A model generated the notes under the pieces. It was not told the origin of the DNA and made no database searches. It was given only the letters and a program-made list of their open reading frames with translations. A stretch of 64,000 nt of DNA, taken from assembly GCA_002794785.1 (NCBI GenBank), contig NBBA01000003.1, positions 2,046,001-2,110,000 on the forward strand, written 5' to 3'. Origin of the DNA: Coniferiporia sulphurascens (lineage: Eukaryota > Basidiomycota > Agaricomycetes > Hymenochaetales > Hymenochaetaceae). A program made the position numbers and the translations under genes. This document shows positions 33,348 through 44,551 of this stretch, piece after piece; position 1 is the first letter of the stretch; each line of letters begins with the position of its first letter.

Positions 33348-34050
33348 TGGCTGGCACAGTCAACCTCTTATGTCCTTGGTGGTTGCAAAACTTTCCAGCC
33401 CTGGATATGATGAGTCTGGCCAAGAAGCGACCCCCTCCCTGTCCACCACTCAGAATGGGCAGATGAAAACCACCTCCTGGTCTTAAGACGCTGGCTACGT
33501 CTCACAGGCCACCTCAACTGGATGTCCAACTGCACAGCTGGGGCGATTCGCCTTGCATTTGCAGCCATGGACTTAAATGGCCTACCCACCAACAACGACC
33601 TCGACCTGGACACCCTCCGGGGCTACATGCGCAGGTTGCTCGGATCCAGGACTCAGGACACAGACCCAGCCCTTTTGGAGCTTTCAGGTACACTCCCACC
33701 ATTTCCCTCTGACTCTTGACTGCCCTTCGGATTCCATATCAGTTTCTTCTATGGCAATCGCAGCCACTCGATTCCACTTCTAAGGGACTCTCTTTTCCTG
33801 ATCTTGTCTTAACTTGGTTTGGTTTACTGTAGTCGTGATATGTACGCCTCCCTCTTTCTCTCTTCACTTACCCTTAATAGGGCACATAAGCTCACTAGGC
33901 CTCCCTCAGAAGGCATGCACCCTGCCCAGTTTCGCTTGATGAGTGATGATGGGCACCTCAGTAGTTAGGTAGTTTACAGGCAGCCCCTTCGGGGCTGCAG
34001 GTGTATTGCATAGCTCAGTAGGAATAATAAATTTAAAAATAAATAAAAAA
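33348..34050 (+). mobile_element. Family-B LINE, strongly 5'-truncated
   Basis: This covers only the last part of ORF2 (PVHHSEWADENHLL-like text, then LLELSGTLPPFPSDS with stop at 33717) and the complete family-B 3' UTR. The UTR has hairpin GGCCCCTTCGGGGCTG, end TAGCTCAGTAGGAATAATAA and an A-rich tail to 34050. The sequence after the tail is minus-strand ORF1 of the outer family-A copy. Confidence 0.82.
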
Positions 34051-34546
34051 GGAGGTCACCTACAAACTGTGCTGCCTTTATGTCGATTTCGGTGACAGTG
34101 GCATCCCTGGTTTCTTTGTCAAAGTCGTCCAGGGCACAGGAGAGGGCATGCATGAACCCTGTGGTATGGGGTTCATGCTGTTGCTGGGTGGGGGGTCCTC
34201 TTGGGGTGAGAGGCGACATGGCGGCAGAGGAGCACTTCCGCCCAAGGCTTGCGCCTCCCACCTGTTGCGGGGGGGTATGGGGGTCGACCACCATTTCTGG
34301 GGCCGTTTCGCCAAATTTGTTTGAGCCGTGGATTGACCCTACCGAGGCTGCTGGGGAGCCAGCTCGGGATGCCTGCCTTGACTCCATGTGCACTTGGGTG
34401 GTGAAATTGTATGCCGACACCAGTTGGGAGTCGTCAATGGTGGGGGAGGGGGCGAGGACGTCTGGTGAGGATGTCAGGGCCTGTGGGGGGTTGGTAATGG
34501 GGGTGGTGGGTGCCGTTCCGAAACAGGCGGCAGTGGAGGTGCCAGC

Positions 34547-34561
34547 AGCCGCCCAGTTGGC
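34547..34561 (+). repeat. Target-site duplication (partner at 35436-35450)
   Basis: AGCCGCCCAGTTGGC is repeated exactly at 35436-35450. The two copies flank the truncated minus-strand LINE 34562-35435 and show it landed in ORF1 of the older LINE. Confidence 0.88.
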
Positions 34562-34593
<32 letters not shown>

Positions 34594-35435
34594 CCTGCAG
34601 TATTACATAATTACAAGCTGCCCCCCCAAAGGGGGGGCCCTAACTACATAACAATGGAGGCGCCCATCATCACACATCGCACAAAACTGGGCAGGGGCTC
34701 TGCTCCCTGAGGGGTGCCGAAGTGTGAAGAGTCCCTATTTAGTGAAAGAGGAAAGAAGAGGGAGGGATACATGTCACTACAAACCAATTGTGTGTTATAT
34801 GGCAGGTCAAAGTAAGAAGCTTAGAAGCGGAAAGGGAGGGCGAGAGTGCCGGCCAAGACATATCAAAAGGAATCCGAAAGGCGGGCACTAGTCAGATGGG
34901 AAGGGGGGAGCATACCTGATAGCTCCAAAAGGGCTGGGTCCGAGTCGTGGGTTCGGGGTCCGAGCATATGACACATGTAGTCCCGTAGGAGGTCCAAGTC
35001 CATATCTTCGTTGGTTGGGTGGCCGTCTAGGTCCATTGCGGCGAAAGCCAGCCTGATGGCACCTGCGGTCCAGTCTGAGAGGCGGTTTAGATGTCCTGTC
35101 AGCTTAAGCCAATGGCGCAAGACTGGGAGACAGTGTTCATCTGCCCACTCTGAGTGGTGGACTGGGAGGGGGTCACGTGGTGGCCATATGTGTCGGATCC
35201 ATGGGTGGAAGGTGCTACAGCCGCCTAAGATATGGGTGGTCGACTGTGCGGGCCATGGGGGGTGGTTGTGCCACCTGCAGTGTGAGATCAGGCCTTGCCT
35301 GCGCCGGTAGGCTGAGTCAAGGCTCAGCCAGTAGCCCCCATAGGGACCGGCATGGCAGAGGACCTGCGCAACTGCAGAGAGCTCATGATGTGGATGGTCA
35401 ACTGAGTGCATGAGTAGCTTCCGTGGTCGGCGGGA
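34562..35435 (-). mobile_element. Family-A LINE, 5'-truncated, nested in ORF1 of another copy
   Basis: From its (AAT)n tail (34562-34595) this copy includes the 3' UTR hairpin and the last part of ORF2 (GGYWLSLDSAYRRRQGLIS, RLSDWTAGAIRLAFAAMD, LLELSGMLPPSHL). It is truncated at 35435 near RRPRKLLMHS. The 15-base duplication at each side is perfect. It is therefore one of the younger insertions here. Confidence 0.88.
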
Positions 35436-35608
35436 AGCCGCCCAGTTGGCGGCGGCCCTGGCAGCCTGATAGGCAGTGTCGCTGGCTGAGGAGGGAGGTG
35501 GGAGGGGTTGTCGAGTACGACAAAGAGCATTCCGGTAGTCACTGGGGTTCGACATGGGGGAGTTTTAGCTGCCCGCACTAGTCGATAGTGGTGGTTACTG
35601 GTCAAGAA

Positions 35609-36406
35609 GGATGAATGTGGTGTGTTTGCATCCACAAATAACCCCCATCCCAGTAGTGGTACGACACGGTTAGGCATGTGCATGCATCCAGAAAGCTCGA
35701 ATGCAAAGTGGACCTGAGGTCCATAAGCAAATTAGAGTGTTAAAAATAAAAAAGATGCACCATATGACTACATGGACCAAGGCACGCCCATATACCCTAA
35801 TTCCCAAAGTCCACGCCGCAAGCTCACACACAAAACGAAAATCCCGATTATGAGCATAGGCACGCTTCGAGTACCAGAAAAGACTCATGGGAAAAAAGGG
35901 GGGATTATAATAGTGGGGGGGGAGGGGGGCACGAGAGATGGTGGTGGGAGGAAGGAAAGAGAATAAAACATGTCCTGATGCTCGGTGCCTGGTTTTATAC
36001 CCAGGTGCCGTGCCACAGCACAGCACCGGCACGGCATCATAGACGATCTTGTACTTACAGCATCGCCTGCCGCTTCAACATACATCCCGATGTGCCCAGA
36101 AGCTTCCCTGTTTATATGCACTCAGTGAGTGTCGATGCTGCGGCTTCGCACTCGGTCTCTTATCACCTTCTTCTTGACGTACCGAATTTCGACAAGGACT
36201 AAGGCATATCCATATATGCCAAGACCCAAGGACCATACTGCGTGCTTGCACACAGATCGAAAAACGCGATCTTGAGCGTAGGCATGGTCTGAGTACCAGA
36301 TGAGGCTCATCAAGAGAAAGAGAACAGGATTAAAAGAAGTGGAGGGGGCACAAGGGACAGAGGTGGGAGGAAAGTAGAAGAGATTGAATGTGGAAGACAG
36401 ATGGCC
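35609..36406. other. Unique spacer between two head-to-head LINEs, with a diverged internal duplication
   Basis: No gene was recognised. Two diverged direct repeats lie at about 35755-35965 and 36180-36385. Both read AAGGC...CCCATATA, then AAGCTCACACACAAA or GCTTGCACACAGA, then GAGCATAGGCACG or GAGCGTAGGCATG, then GAGTACCAGA and a purine-rich GGTGGGAGGAAAG end. They may be remnants of paired terminal repeats of an old element or a tandem duplication. Confidence 0.45.
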
Positions 36407-36463
36407 ATCCTTCTTGACCAGTAACCACCACCATCGACTAGTGCAGGCAGCTAAAACTCCCCC

Positions 36464-38530
36464 ATGTCAAACCCAGGTGATTACAGGAATGCTCTTTGTC
36501 GAACGAACCAAACCAACCCCCCACCCACCCCATTGGCCAATGCCGATCCCGACCGGGTCGCCAGAATGGCTGCCAACTGGGCGTCCACTGGCGCCAATGC
36601 AGCCACCCTCCACCAAGGAATGGCTGCCCCCACCACCCCCAACCATCAACCCCTTACCAGTTTCCCACCACTGACCTCCTCCCCGGATGTCCTAGCACCC
36701 TCCCCCAACATAGGCAACTCCCAACTGATATCAGCTTACGATTTCACCACCCAAGCGCACAACGAATCGAGGCAGGCATCCCGAGCAGGCTCCCCAGCCA
36801 GTTCAGTAGGATCGATCCAACCAACCTATGACATTGGAGAGACCGCACCAGAGATGGCCGTCGACCCCACCACCCCCCCACAACAGGTAGGAGGTGCAAG
36901 CCTTGGGCGGAAACGCTCCTCAGCCGCCATGTCGCCTCTCACCCCGAGAGGACCCCCCGCCCAAGCACAACACGAACCCCACACCTCAGGGTTCATGTAC
37001 TCCCTCTCACGTGCCCTTGAAGACTTTGACAAGGAAACAGTGGATGCCTCCACCACCGATATTGACATAAAGGCGGCACAGTTTGTTGGCGACCTCCTCT
37101 GGAATGTCCAAACTACACTCGCCAACATTGCGCAAGAAAGGAAAGATCCCCAGCACATCATCTACCGCAACACAGTAATGGCCTACAACTTCGCAAGGGA
37201 GGGAGCAGAAATTGCCCTCCCGGAACCCTTCGCCCCAGCTTGCCCCCCCCCAAAGGGCCCCGGCCACCACCGAGACCCCTGGCACCACCCCCATGACCCC
37301 AGAAATGAGGGCGCTGACTGAAGCAGTCAAATGCCTGACTACTGATGTGGCTTCTATTTCTCGTCAGATGGCCTCCATCAGCTCTAGGCCCACCCCTGAC
37401 AACAGCAGCAACAACAGCAACCCTCCCCCCTGGCCGCCATTCAGGCCGCCCCCACCTCCTATGCTCAAGTGGCTGCAGCAGCGGCCCCCCCAACAACCAC
37501 CAACCCATCTCCAGTGGCTCCAGCCACCGGAGCAGTCATCAACCCGGCACAGAAGAAGAAGAAGCGCCAGCATAAGGTGCCCCCCCCACCCACAATGTAT
37601 GCCAAGGACCCAACCTTGGTCCTCACCCCAACAGTTGGCATATGGGCCGAAAACCAGAAGTCGGCAATGACCCTGACTAAAACATCCTGTGAGTTCTTCA
37701 CTTCCCTCCCCACTGCAGACCAAGTCCTGGTCCTTTCCTCTTCCTTCAACATAAAGGGGAACATCATGACCACATTTGTGGCATGCCCATCCTCAGCTAA
37801 CCTGACCATGGAAACAATCATGGATCGTCACTCTGCGGCATACGCCTCCCATATGCACACAGAGTGCATCACAGCTGGGGTTAACATCCCAGCCACCTTC
37901 TTGCTGACCCCCTCCAGAGTCCACCCCTGGTCAGCACTGCACATCTCCATGGTGCCATGCAAAGACTTCCTGTTTGGCCAGAATGGGCACACCATCTCCA
38001 AGAAGGCCCTCATGGCCGAAATCCAGCACAACCCAGCACTCTGCAACCTCGACTTCGTCGTGACCCCCCACTTCACTGCCACCAAAGACCACCTGCCAAC
38101 TCTCAACAGGTGCCCAGTAGTTTTCTCCTTCATCAACCCCGATGGCTCCATCTGTGAGCGCCTCCTCAAGAGGCCACACATATGGATGTTTGGATCCGCC
38201 CTCTGACTCTCAGTCCCACCCATCCACCCTACCCTCACCCAATGTGAGTGGTGCCAGGGCCTCGGCCATGGAACCAAGGGTTGCCATGCCCAACCTTGCT
38301 GCACAGATTGTGTGGGGGCACATTTGACCCACAACCATCGCAAATTGTGTGCCCACTGTGCCACTGACACAGTGCCTGAAGGCGACACATGCCCCCACCC
38401 CCGCCTCTGCAACAACTGCAAAGGCGACCATCCCACCACCCTGCCGGCCTGCCCTAAGAAGAGGCATTACCACCAAATCGAAGAGGCCCTAGCTGCCAAC
38501 CCCACCGATGAACAGATGGAGGAAATATGA
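36464..38530 (+). pseudogene. LINE ORF1, family A
   Basis: It starts MSNPGDYRNALCRTNQTNPP. The N-terminal half is Pro/Ser/Thr-rich with a coiled LSRALEDFDKETVDAS block and QFVGDLLWNVQTTL. The middle block reads KDPTLVLTPTVGI and LPTADQVLVLSSSFNIKGN, then PSRVHPWSALHISMVPCKDF. The C-terminal knuckles are CEWCQGLGHGTKGC, CCTDCVGAHLTHNH and CNNCKGDHPTTLPAC. Two compensating frameshifts in C-runs occur near 37250 and 37440-37470. One TGA near 38205 replaces an arginine codon (CGG in the copy at 32600). ORF1 ends EEI-TGA, and the ATG of ORF2 starts one base earlier (ATGA, 38527-38530). Confidence 0.85.
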
Positions 38531-41500
38531 TAGAGTCACTTTCTATCCTGCAGTGGAACACTGCCCACTCACTTGCAGTGATACATTCCCTAATACCTGT
38601 CCTTACAACTGACTCATCCCCCCCACTCCTAATTCTTATCCAGGAACTGCCCTGGTATCAAATAGGGCTGCAACCCTCACTCACCGACCCGAATGGCACC
38701 CCCATCCTCAACGTCCCCACCATCCCAGGCTATGTACCTGTACTACCACCAGAGGTCCATCCTCGGGTAGTCACATACGTATCCAGGGCCCTCCCACCTA
38801 CCTCATGGTCGATACTCGGAGCCACATCCCATGGCACCGATGTGCTGACAGTGGAGGTACGATCCCAACTCACAGTCCGGGTGTGCAACTATTATGGCAT
38901 GCACCCCCTGGACTGACAGAACACCTCCCCTCAGTACCCAGGTGAGTTCTTCCTTTTCTCACTCCCCTCAGTGCTAGCCACCACTCTACTTGTGGCAGGT
39001 GACTTCAACCATCACCACCACACGTGGTCCACATTCCCTGTCCCATGACGAGATGACCTGAGGGCACAACCCCTTGATGACTTCTTCCATGGACATGGCC
39101 TGGCGCCTGCCCATATACCCAACTCTGACTCATGGCCCGATGGCAACCACCATCAATGCCCCATTGACATGATCTGGGCCCCACCCATGGTCAACCCCGA
39201 CTCTATTTTAGATTCGGCTACCTCCAACCCCTCACCCCTGTCCGACCATGCCATCTTGCACTGGTCCCTGCCCTTTCAGCCCCCCCCTCCTGTCCTAAAG
39301 ACGCGCTGGCTGTTACCAGCCAACAAGGAGGAATGGACCAACATCGCCTTCCCTCTCCTTGATGCAGCCTTCTGACTACCAGGGCTCAACACTCACACCC
39401 TGGACATCAAAGCTAAGGTGGTCATCGACTCCATGGTCGCCGCCCTCCAGCCATTCACCCGCCTCACCAAACCGTCAAAAGCGGAGGTCCCATGGTGGTC
39501 ACCCCACTGCAAGACCCTCCTATCCGCCATCCAGATGGCCACCACCCCCCTCCAGTGCTCAGCAGCTCAACGCGCCTTCAAAAGAGGCATCAGGACAGCC
39601 AAAAGGCAGTTCTACACCAATCAGGCAGCGGAAGCGGATGCCTCCAACATCTGGAACTGGGCCAAGTGTGGCCTCGGGAACCGACCCACCCCCATCCCAT
39701 CACTGAAACGAAGAGATGGGTCCTTTACCCAAATGGACGATGAAAAAGGTGAGCTCTTTTGCGAAACCTTCTTCATGCCCCCCCCACCTCAGGCAGCAGC
39801 CAACACCCCACCGCTGCCACGACAACCAGCTGCCCCGCCGATCCTCCTCACTGAGCTTATGGGGGCACTGTCTGACACATCTAACTTGTCAGTGCTGGGC
39901 CTCTCGGGAATAGGCTACCGCCCCCTGAAATGGGTTGTGGATGCTTACCCTGACGAGATCCTCTCGCTTTTCAATGACTGCCTGCGCTTGGGACACCATC
40001 CTGAGTGCTGGCGGGCAGCAAAAGTGGTGATGCTCCAGAAGCCTAACAAGAAAGACCCCTTCTCGCCGTGTTCATACCAGCCCATCACCCTCAAGGAGAC
40101 CCTAGGGAAACTCCTTGAAAAAATAATAGCTAAATGGCTGCAGTACCTCACTAACACGAGGAACTGGCTGCCACCAAGCCAATATGGGGGGCGCCAGGGA
40201 CACTCCATCTATGATGCTGCCCAACACCTTCTACAGATAGTGGAATGCGCTCACTCAGAGGGCCTCATTTGTTCGATCCTAGCGGTTGACATCCAGGGGT
40301 TCTTCGACTCAGTGCACCCCCAACTCCTCCACCGACAACTGTTGGACCTCGGTTGCATGCCAGACATGGCCAACTGGTGTTTATCCTTCATGACGGACCG
40401 GCAGGTCACTGTTGCTTTCGATGGCACCACCCTCCCAACTGCCCCTAAACCTGACCTTGGCACCCCCCAAGGATCGCCAGTCTCCCCTATCCTGTCAACA
40501 ATTTTCATGGGTGTGGTCCTCTGGTGCTTTCACCAAGCCGGCACCACTGCCCTGGCATATGTTGACAACCACTTACTTATTTGCATAGGTCCCTCAGTGG
40601 CATCCAACTGCCACACCCTAGCCTGCGCCTACCAACAACTTGACACCCTTTTCGGCACCATCAGTCTCAACATTGAAGCTGCCAAGATGGAGTGCCTCCA
40701 TTTTCACCCACCTAGGTGACGTACCGGCTATGACAGCTGGGACACGGCCAGCGTCAAAGTCGACCCCAACACCCTGATCCGACCCTCAATCCCCCTTTGA
40801 TGGTTGGGGATATGGTGGGATCCAGGCCTCTCCTTCAAGCCCCATGTCGAGCGAATGTGCTCCAAGGGGCTCTCCACCCTCACTGCACTCTGCATCCTAG
40901 GCAACACCCAGCATGGCATATCAGCCCTCCTCCTCCGTCGCCTGTACACCTCCTGTGTCCGCTCCATCCTGTCATGGGGGGCGCCAGTATGGTACCATGG
41001 CTGCTGCCAAAAAACTCTGGTAAACCGCCTGCAGGCTGTGTTTTGCACAGCCTGCTGCTGGATTCTAGGCATCTTCAAAGGTGCCTCCCCTCATTCCACA
41101 AACTTCCCTTGCTCTGTTCCCCCTCTTTCTTTCTATTTTGAATATATAAAGACGACCCATTCTCTGTGTCTTTGGTGCACCCCTCACTCTATTGGTCGGA
41201 AACTTTTTAAAAACATAGCTAATAGACCTTTCTCCCTTTCTCTGCAGGTCTGAACCCCCCGAGTTCAACAGGTCCCTGCATACATGCATCCCCCATGGAC
41301 GGATCCCCTGGCCTTCATGCAGGGCAGAGTCCGCTTCACCACTCCCACCACCCTGGTCAGCGCCAACACATGGAAAGCTTTTGTAAAAGCGGTGCGCCAA
41401 CTAGGCCTCACCCCCCACGTCCAGGTATTCACCAACGGCTCCCGCATTGACAATAAGTCGGGCTCAGCCATCTGTGCAATGTTGGGCCACACCAGACTCA

Positions 41501-42525
41501 GGTCACATCGACTAGAGTCCCCCACCTGTGCCACAGCCATGGACACTGAGGAATTTTCCCTCACTATGGCCCCGGGCTGGATAGCACGCCGCCTCCTGGC
41601 ACAACTGCATGTCACATCGGACATCTTCTTCCTGTCCGATTCACTGACCACCCTACACCTCTTCCGCACATGGGCCGCCACTCCCAGCACCCACCTCCTC
41701 CACATCTGGAAAGCAGGTGTGGAGACCCTGCTGGACTTGTACCCCCAACTCACTGTTCATTTTGTCTGGTGTCCTGGCCACTCGGACATCCCCAGCAACG
41801 AATGGGCTGACATGGAAGTGAAGCTGGTGACAGAGCTCCCCCCATCCGACCTTAAACCTCCCACCTCTGCACTAAAAGAAATGGCAGTCCGCACCCTCAT
41901 GGAGCAATGGACACTCTCGCTAGCCTGCCCCCTTGCCTCAACCGCTGACAAGTACTTGGCAGTCCATGGCCTCCCCACACACTGACCATGAAAGCTGCTC
42001 ATGCACTTGGTCGACCACCCATGCAGCGAGCTATCTGCAGTTGTGCAGGTCCTCTGCCACGCCGGTCCCTATGGGGGCTACTGGCTGAGCTTCGACTCAG
42101 CCTACTGCTGCAGGCATGGCCTGATATCGCACTGCAGGTGGCACAACCACCCCCCCTGGCCTGCACAGTCGACTGCCCACATCCTCGGCAGCTGTAGCAC
42201 CTTCCACCTGTGGATACAACATGTATGGCCACCTCAGGACCCTCTCCCAGTCCACCACTCAGAGTGGGCTGACGAAAACTGCCTCCTGGTTCTGCGCCGT
42301 TGGCTAAAGCTGACAGGGCATCTGAACCGCCTTTCTGACTGCACTGCAGGTACCATCTGGCTAGCCTTTGCCGCGATGGACCTTGATGGACACCCAACTG
42401 ATGAAGATATGGACCTGGACCTCCTACAGGACTACATGCGTCATATGCTCGGACCACGAACTCGGGACTCGGACCCAGCCCTTTTGGAGCTATCAGGTAC
42501 ACTCCCTCCCTTTTCCTCTGATTAG
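38527..42525 (+). pseudogene. LINE ORF2 (endonuclease-RT-RNase H), family A
   Basis: One frame of about 1,330 codons is broken by eight in-frame stops, all TGA (near 38914, 39046, 39373, 40717, 40798, 41251, and two near 41983). Domains: endonuclease with QELPWYQIGLQPSLTDP and LSDHAILHWSLPF; reverse transcriptase with VDIQGFFDSVHPQLL (motif A) and GTPQGSPVSPIL (motif B); motif C reads AYVDNHLLIC, so the second catalytic Asp is Asn at 40567-40569. RNase H has FTNGSRIDNKSGSA (Asp to Asn), FFLSDSLTTL and HFVWCPGHSDIPSNEWAD. It ends LLELSGTLPPFSSD at TAG. Both Asp-to-Asn changes fit G-to-A at a CpG. Confidence 0.88.
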
Positions 42526-42773
42526 TGCCCGTCTTTCGAATTCCTACGGATATGTCTCGGCCAGCACTCTTGCCCCCCCTTTCCATTTCTAAACTTCTTA
42601 CTCAACCTGCCCTGATCCGCTTGGTTTGTTCATAGTGATATATATTCCTCCTTCTCGCATTTCTTCTTACTAAATAGGGACTCTTCACATGTTGGCACCC
42701 CTTGGGGAGCAGAGCCCCCACCCAGTTTTGTGCGATGCACAATGATGGGCACCTCCGTTGTTATGTAGTTAGG

Positions 42774-42792
42774 GCCCCCCCTTTGGGGGGGC
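42774..42792 (+). other. 3'-terminal hairpin of a family-A LINE
   Basis: GCCCCCCC and GGGGGGGC form an eight-base-pair stem with a TTT loop. It is found in every complete family-A 3' end in the window, with loop variants TTC, TTT and CTTCA. Upstream, GGGGAGCAGAGCCCC can form a second small stem. Confidence 0.6.
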
Positions 42793-42848
42793 AGCTTGTA
42801 ATTATGTAATACTGCAGGAATAATAATTAAAAATAAAATTAAAAAAAA

Positions 42849-44227
42849 CTCCCCTCAGTGCTAGCCACCACTCTACTTGTGGCAGGTGACTTCAACCATC
42901 GCCACCACATGTGGTCCGAACTCTCAGCCACACGGCAAGAGGACTTGGGGGCACAACCCCTTGACGACTTTTTCCATGGGCATGGCCTGGCGCCTGCTCA
43001 CATTCCTGACTCCGACTCACAGCCCAATGGCAATCATCATCAGTGCCCCATTGACATGATCTGGGCCCCACCTGTGGTCAACCCCAACTCTATTCTAGAC
43101 TCGGCTACCTCCGACCCTTCACCACTGTCTGATCACGCCATCCTGCACTGGTCATTGCCGTTTCGGCCCCCCCTCCTGTCCTAAAGACACACCGGCTAAC
43201 ACCAGCCAACAAGGAAGAATGGACTGACATTGCCTTCCCTCTACTCAAAGAAGCCTTCCATCTCCCAGGGCTTGACACCCATGCCCTGGACATCAAAGCA
43301 AAGGTGGTCACCGACTCCATGGTCACTGCCCTCCAGCCGTTCACCCGCCTCTCCAAGCCATCGAAAACAGAAGTACCGTGGTGGTCACCCCACTGCAAGA
43401 CCCTCCTATCCACCATTACAATGGCCACCACCCCCCTCCAGCATGCATCAGTGCAACGAGCCTTCAAACAGGGTGTCAGGATGGCCAAACGGCAGTTCCA
43501 CACCAACCAGGCATCGGAAGCGGATGCCTCCAACATCTGGAACTGGGCCAAATGTGGCCTCGGCAACCAACCAACCCCTATCCCCTCGCTCAAACAGCAA
43601 GATGGTTCCTTCACCCAGACAGACGACAAGAAAGGTGAGCTTTTTCGCGAGACCTTCTTCATGCCCCCCCCACCCCAGGCAGTGACCGACATCCCACTGC
43701 CACCAATTCAACCAGCTGCCCCACCCATACTCCTATCAGAGCTTATGGGGGCACTGGCTGACACATCCAACTTGTCGGCGCCGGGCCTCTTGGGAATAGG
43801 CTACTGCCCCCTGAAATGGGTGGTGGATGCCTACCCTGATGAGACACTTACACTTTTCAACAACTGTCTGTGCTTAGGGCACCACCCTGAGTGCTGGCAG
43901 GTGGCAAAAGTCATAATGCTCAGGAAACCGAACAAGAAGGACCCCTTCTCACTGCGATCATACCAGCCCATCACCCTCGAGGAGACCCTAGGGAAACTCC
44001 TCGAAAAAGTCATAGCTAACTGGCTCCAGTTCCTCGCTAACACATGGGGCTGGCTGCCACCTAACCAGTATGGGGGACGCCAAGGCCATTCGGTCTATGA
44101 TGCAGCCCAACACCTTTTACAGATTGTGGAGCATGCCCACTCAGAGGGCCTTGTATGTTCGGTCCTAGTGGTTGACATCCAGGGCTTCTTTGACTCGGTC
44201 CACCCCCAACTCCTCCATCGACAATTG

Positions 44228-44230
<3 letters not shown>
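42849..44230 (+). mobile_element. Family-A LINE fragment (endonuclease to RT motif A)
   Basis: It starts abruptly in the endonuclease (VLATTLLVAGDFNHRHHMW) directly after the tail of the previous copy. It continues through PIDMIWAPPVVNPNSI and a 324-codon open stretch (43304-44278) with NKKDPFSLRSYQPITLEETL and VDIQGFFDSVHPQLLHRQL. It breaks at 44230 against the tail of a minus-strand LINE. The frame changes once near 43185. Neither the missing 5' part nor the 3' continuation is found across the neighbouring insertions. Confidence 0.8.
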
Positions 44231-44262
<32 letters not shown>

Positions 44263-44551
44263 CTGCAGTATTACATAATTACAAGCTGCCCCCCCAAAGG
44301 GGGGGCCCTAACTACATAACAACAGAGGCACCCATCATCGTGCAATGCACAAAACTGGGCGGGGGCCCTGCTCCCCGAAGGGTGCCAAGGTGTGAAGGGC
44401 CCCTATTAGTAAAGAGACAAAGAAGAGGGAGGAATACATATCACTATGATGATACCAAATGGATGAGTGCAGGCAAAGGAGGTAGCTTAGAATGGGGAAT
44501 GGGAGGGTGAGAGCACTGGCTGGGACATATGATTAGGAGTCTGAAAGGTGG

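Larger units (their letters stand above)
26937..35608 (-). mobile_element. Family-A LINE, outer copy, heavily interrupted
   Basis: The minus-strand element runs from its 5' end (GGTCAAGAAGGAT, 35608) to its T-rich tail at 26937. From right to left: ORF1 start (35555), a nested LINE at 34562-35435, ORF1 middle (34051-34561), a foreign block at 32650-34050, ORF1 knuckles (32649-32279), ORF2 from ATG 32282, a solo LTR at 29318-29761, a solo LTR at 27873-28431, and the 3' UTR. Compared with the copy at 36407, about 1.1 kb of ORF1 is missing where the foreign block sits. Flanking DNA at 35609 (GAATGTGGTGTG) has no visible partner on the left. Confidence 0.8.
36407..42848 (+). mobile_element. Full-length family-A LINE (about 6.44 kb)
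   Basis: A complete plus-strand copy. The 5' end ATCCTTCTTGACCAGTAACC is at 36407, ORF1 is 36464-38530, ORF2 is 38527-42525, and the 3' UTR ends with the hairpin at 42774-42792 and CTGCAGGAATAATAATTAAA to an A8 end at 42848. It lies head-to-head with the 5' end of the minus-strand copy ending at 35608. The base after the tail belongs to another LINE fragment, and no target duplication is visible. Both ORFs contain nonsense codons, predominantly TGA. Confidence 0.88.

Noticed and set aside
36383..36406. GAATGTGG at 35609 and 36385 as a target duplication of one of the LINEs
   Set aside because: Eight bases match, but they are not placed at the element ends on both sides, and one lies about 20 bases before the 5' terminus.
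38527..42525. TGA as a sense (recoded arginine) codon in these elements
   Set aside because: ORF1 of the same elements ends in TGA at the conserved overlap, and sibling copies have CGA, CGG or AGG at the affected codons. CpG decay explains the pattern more simply.
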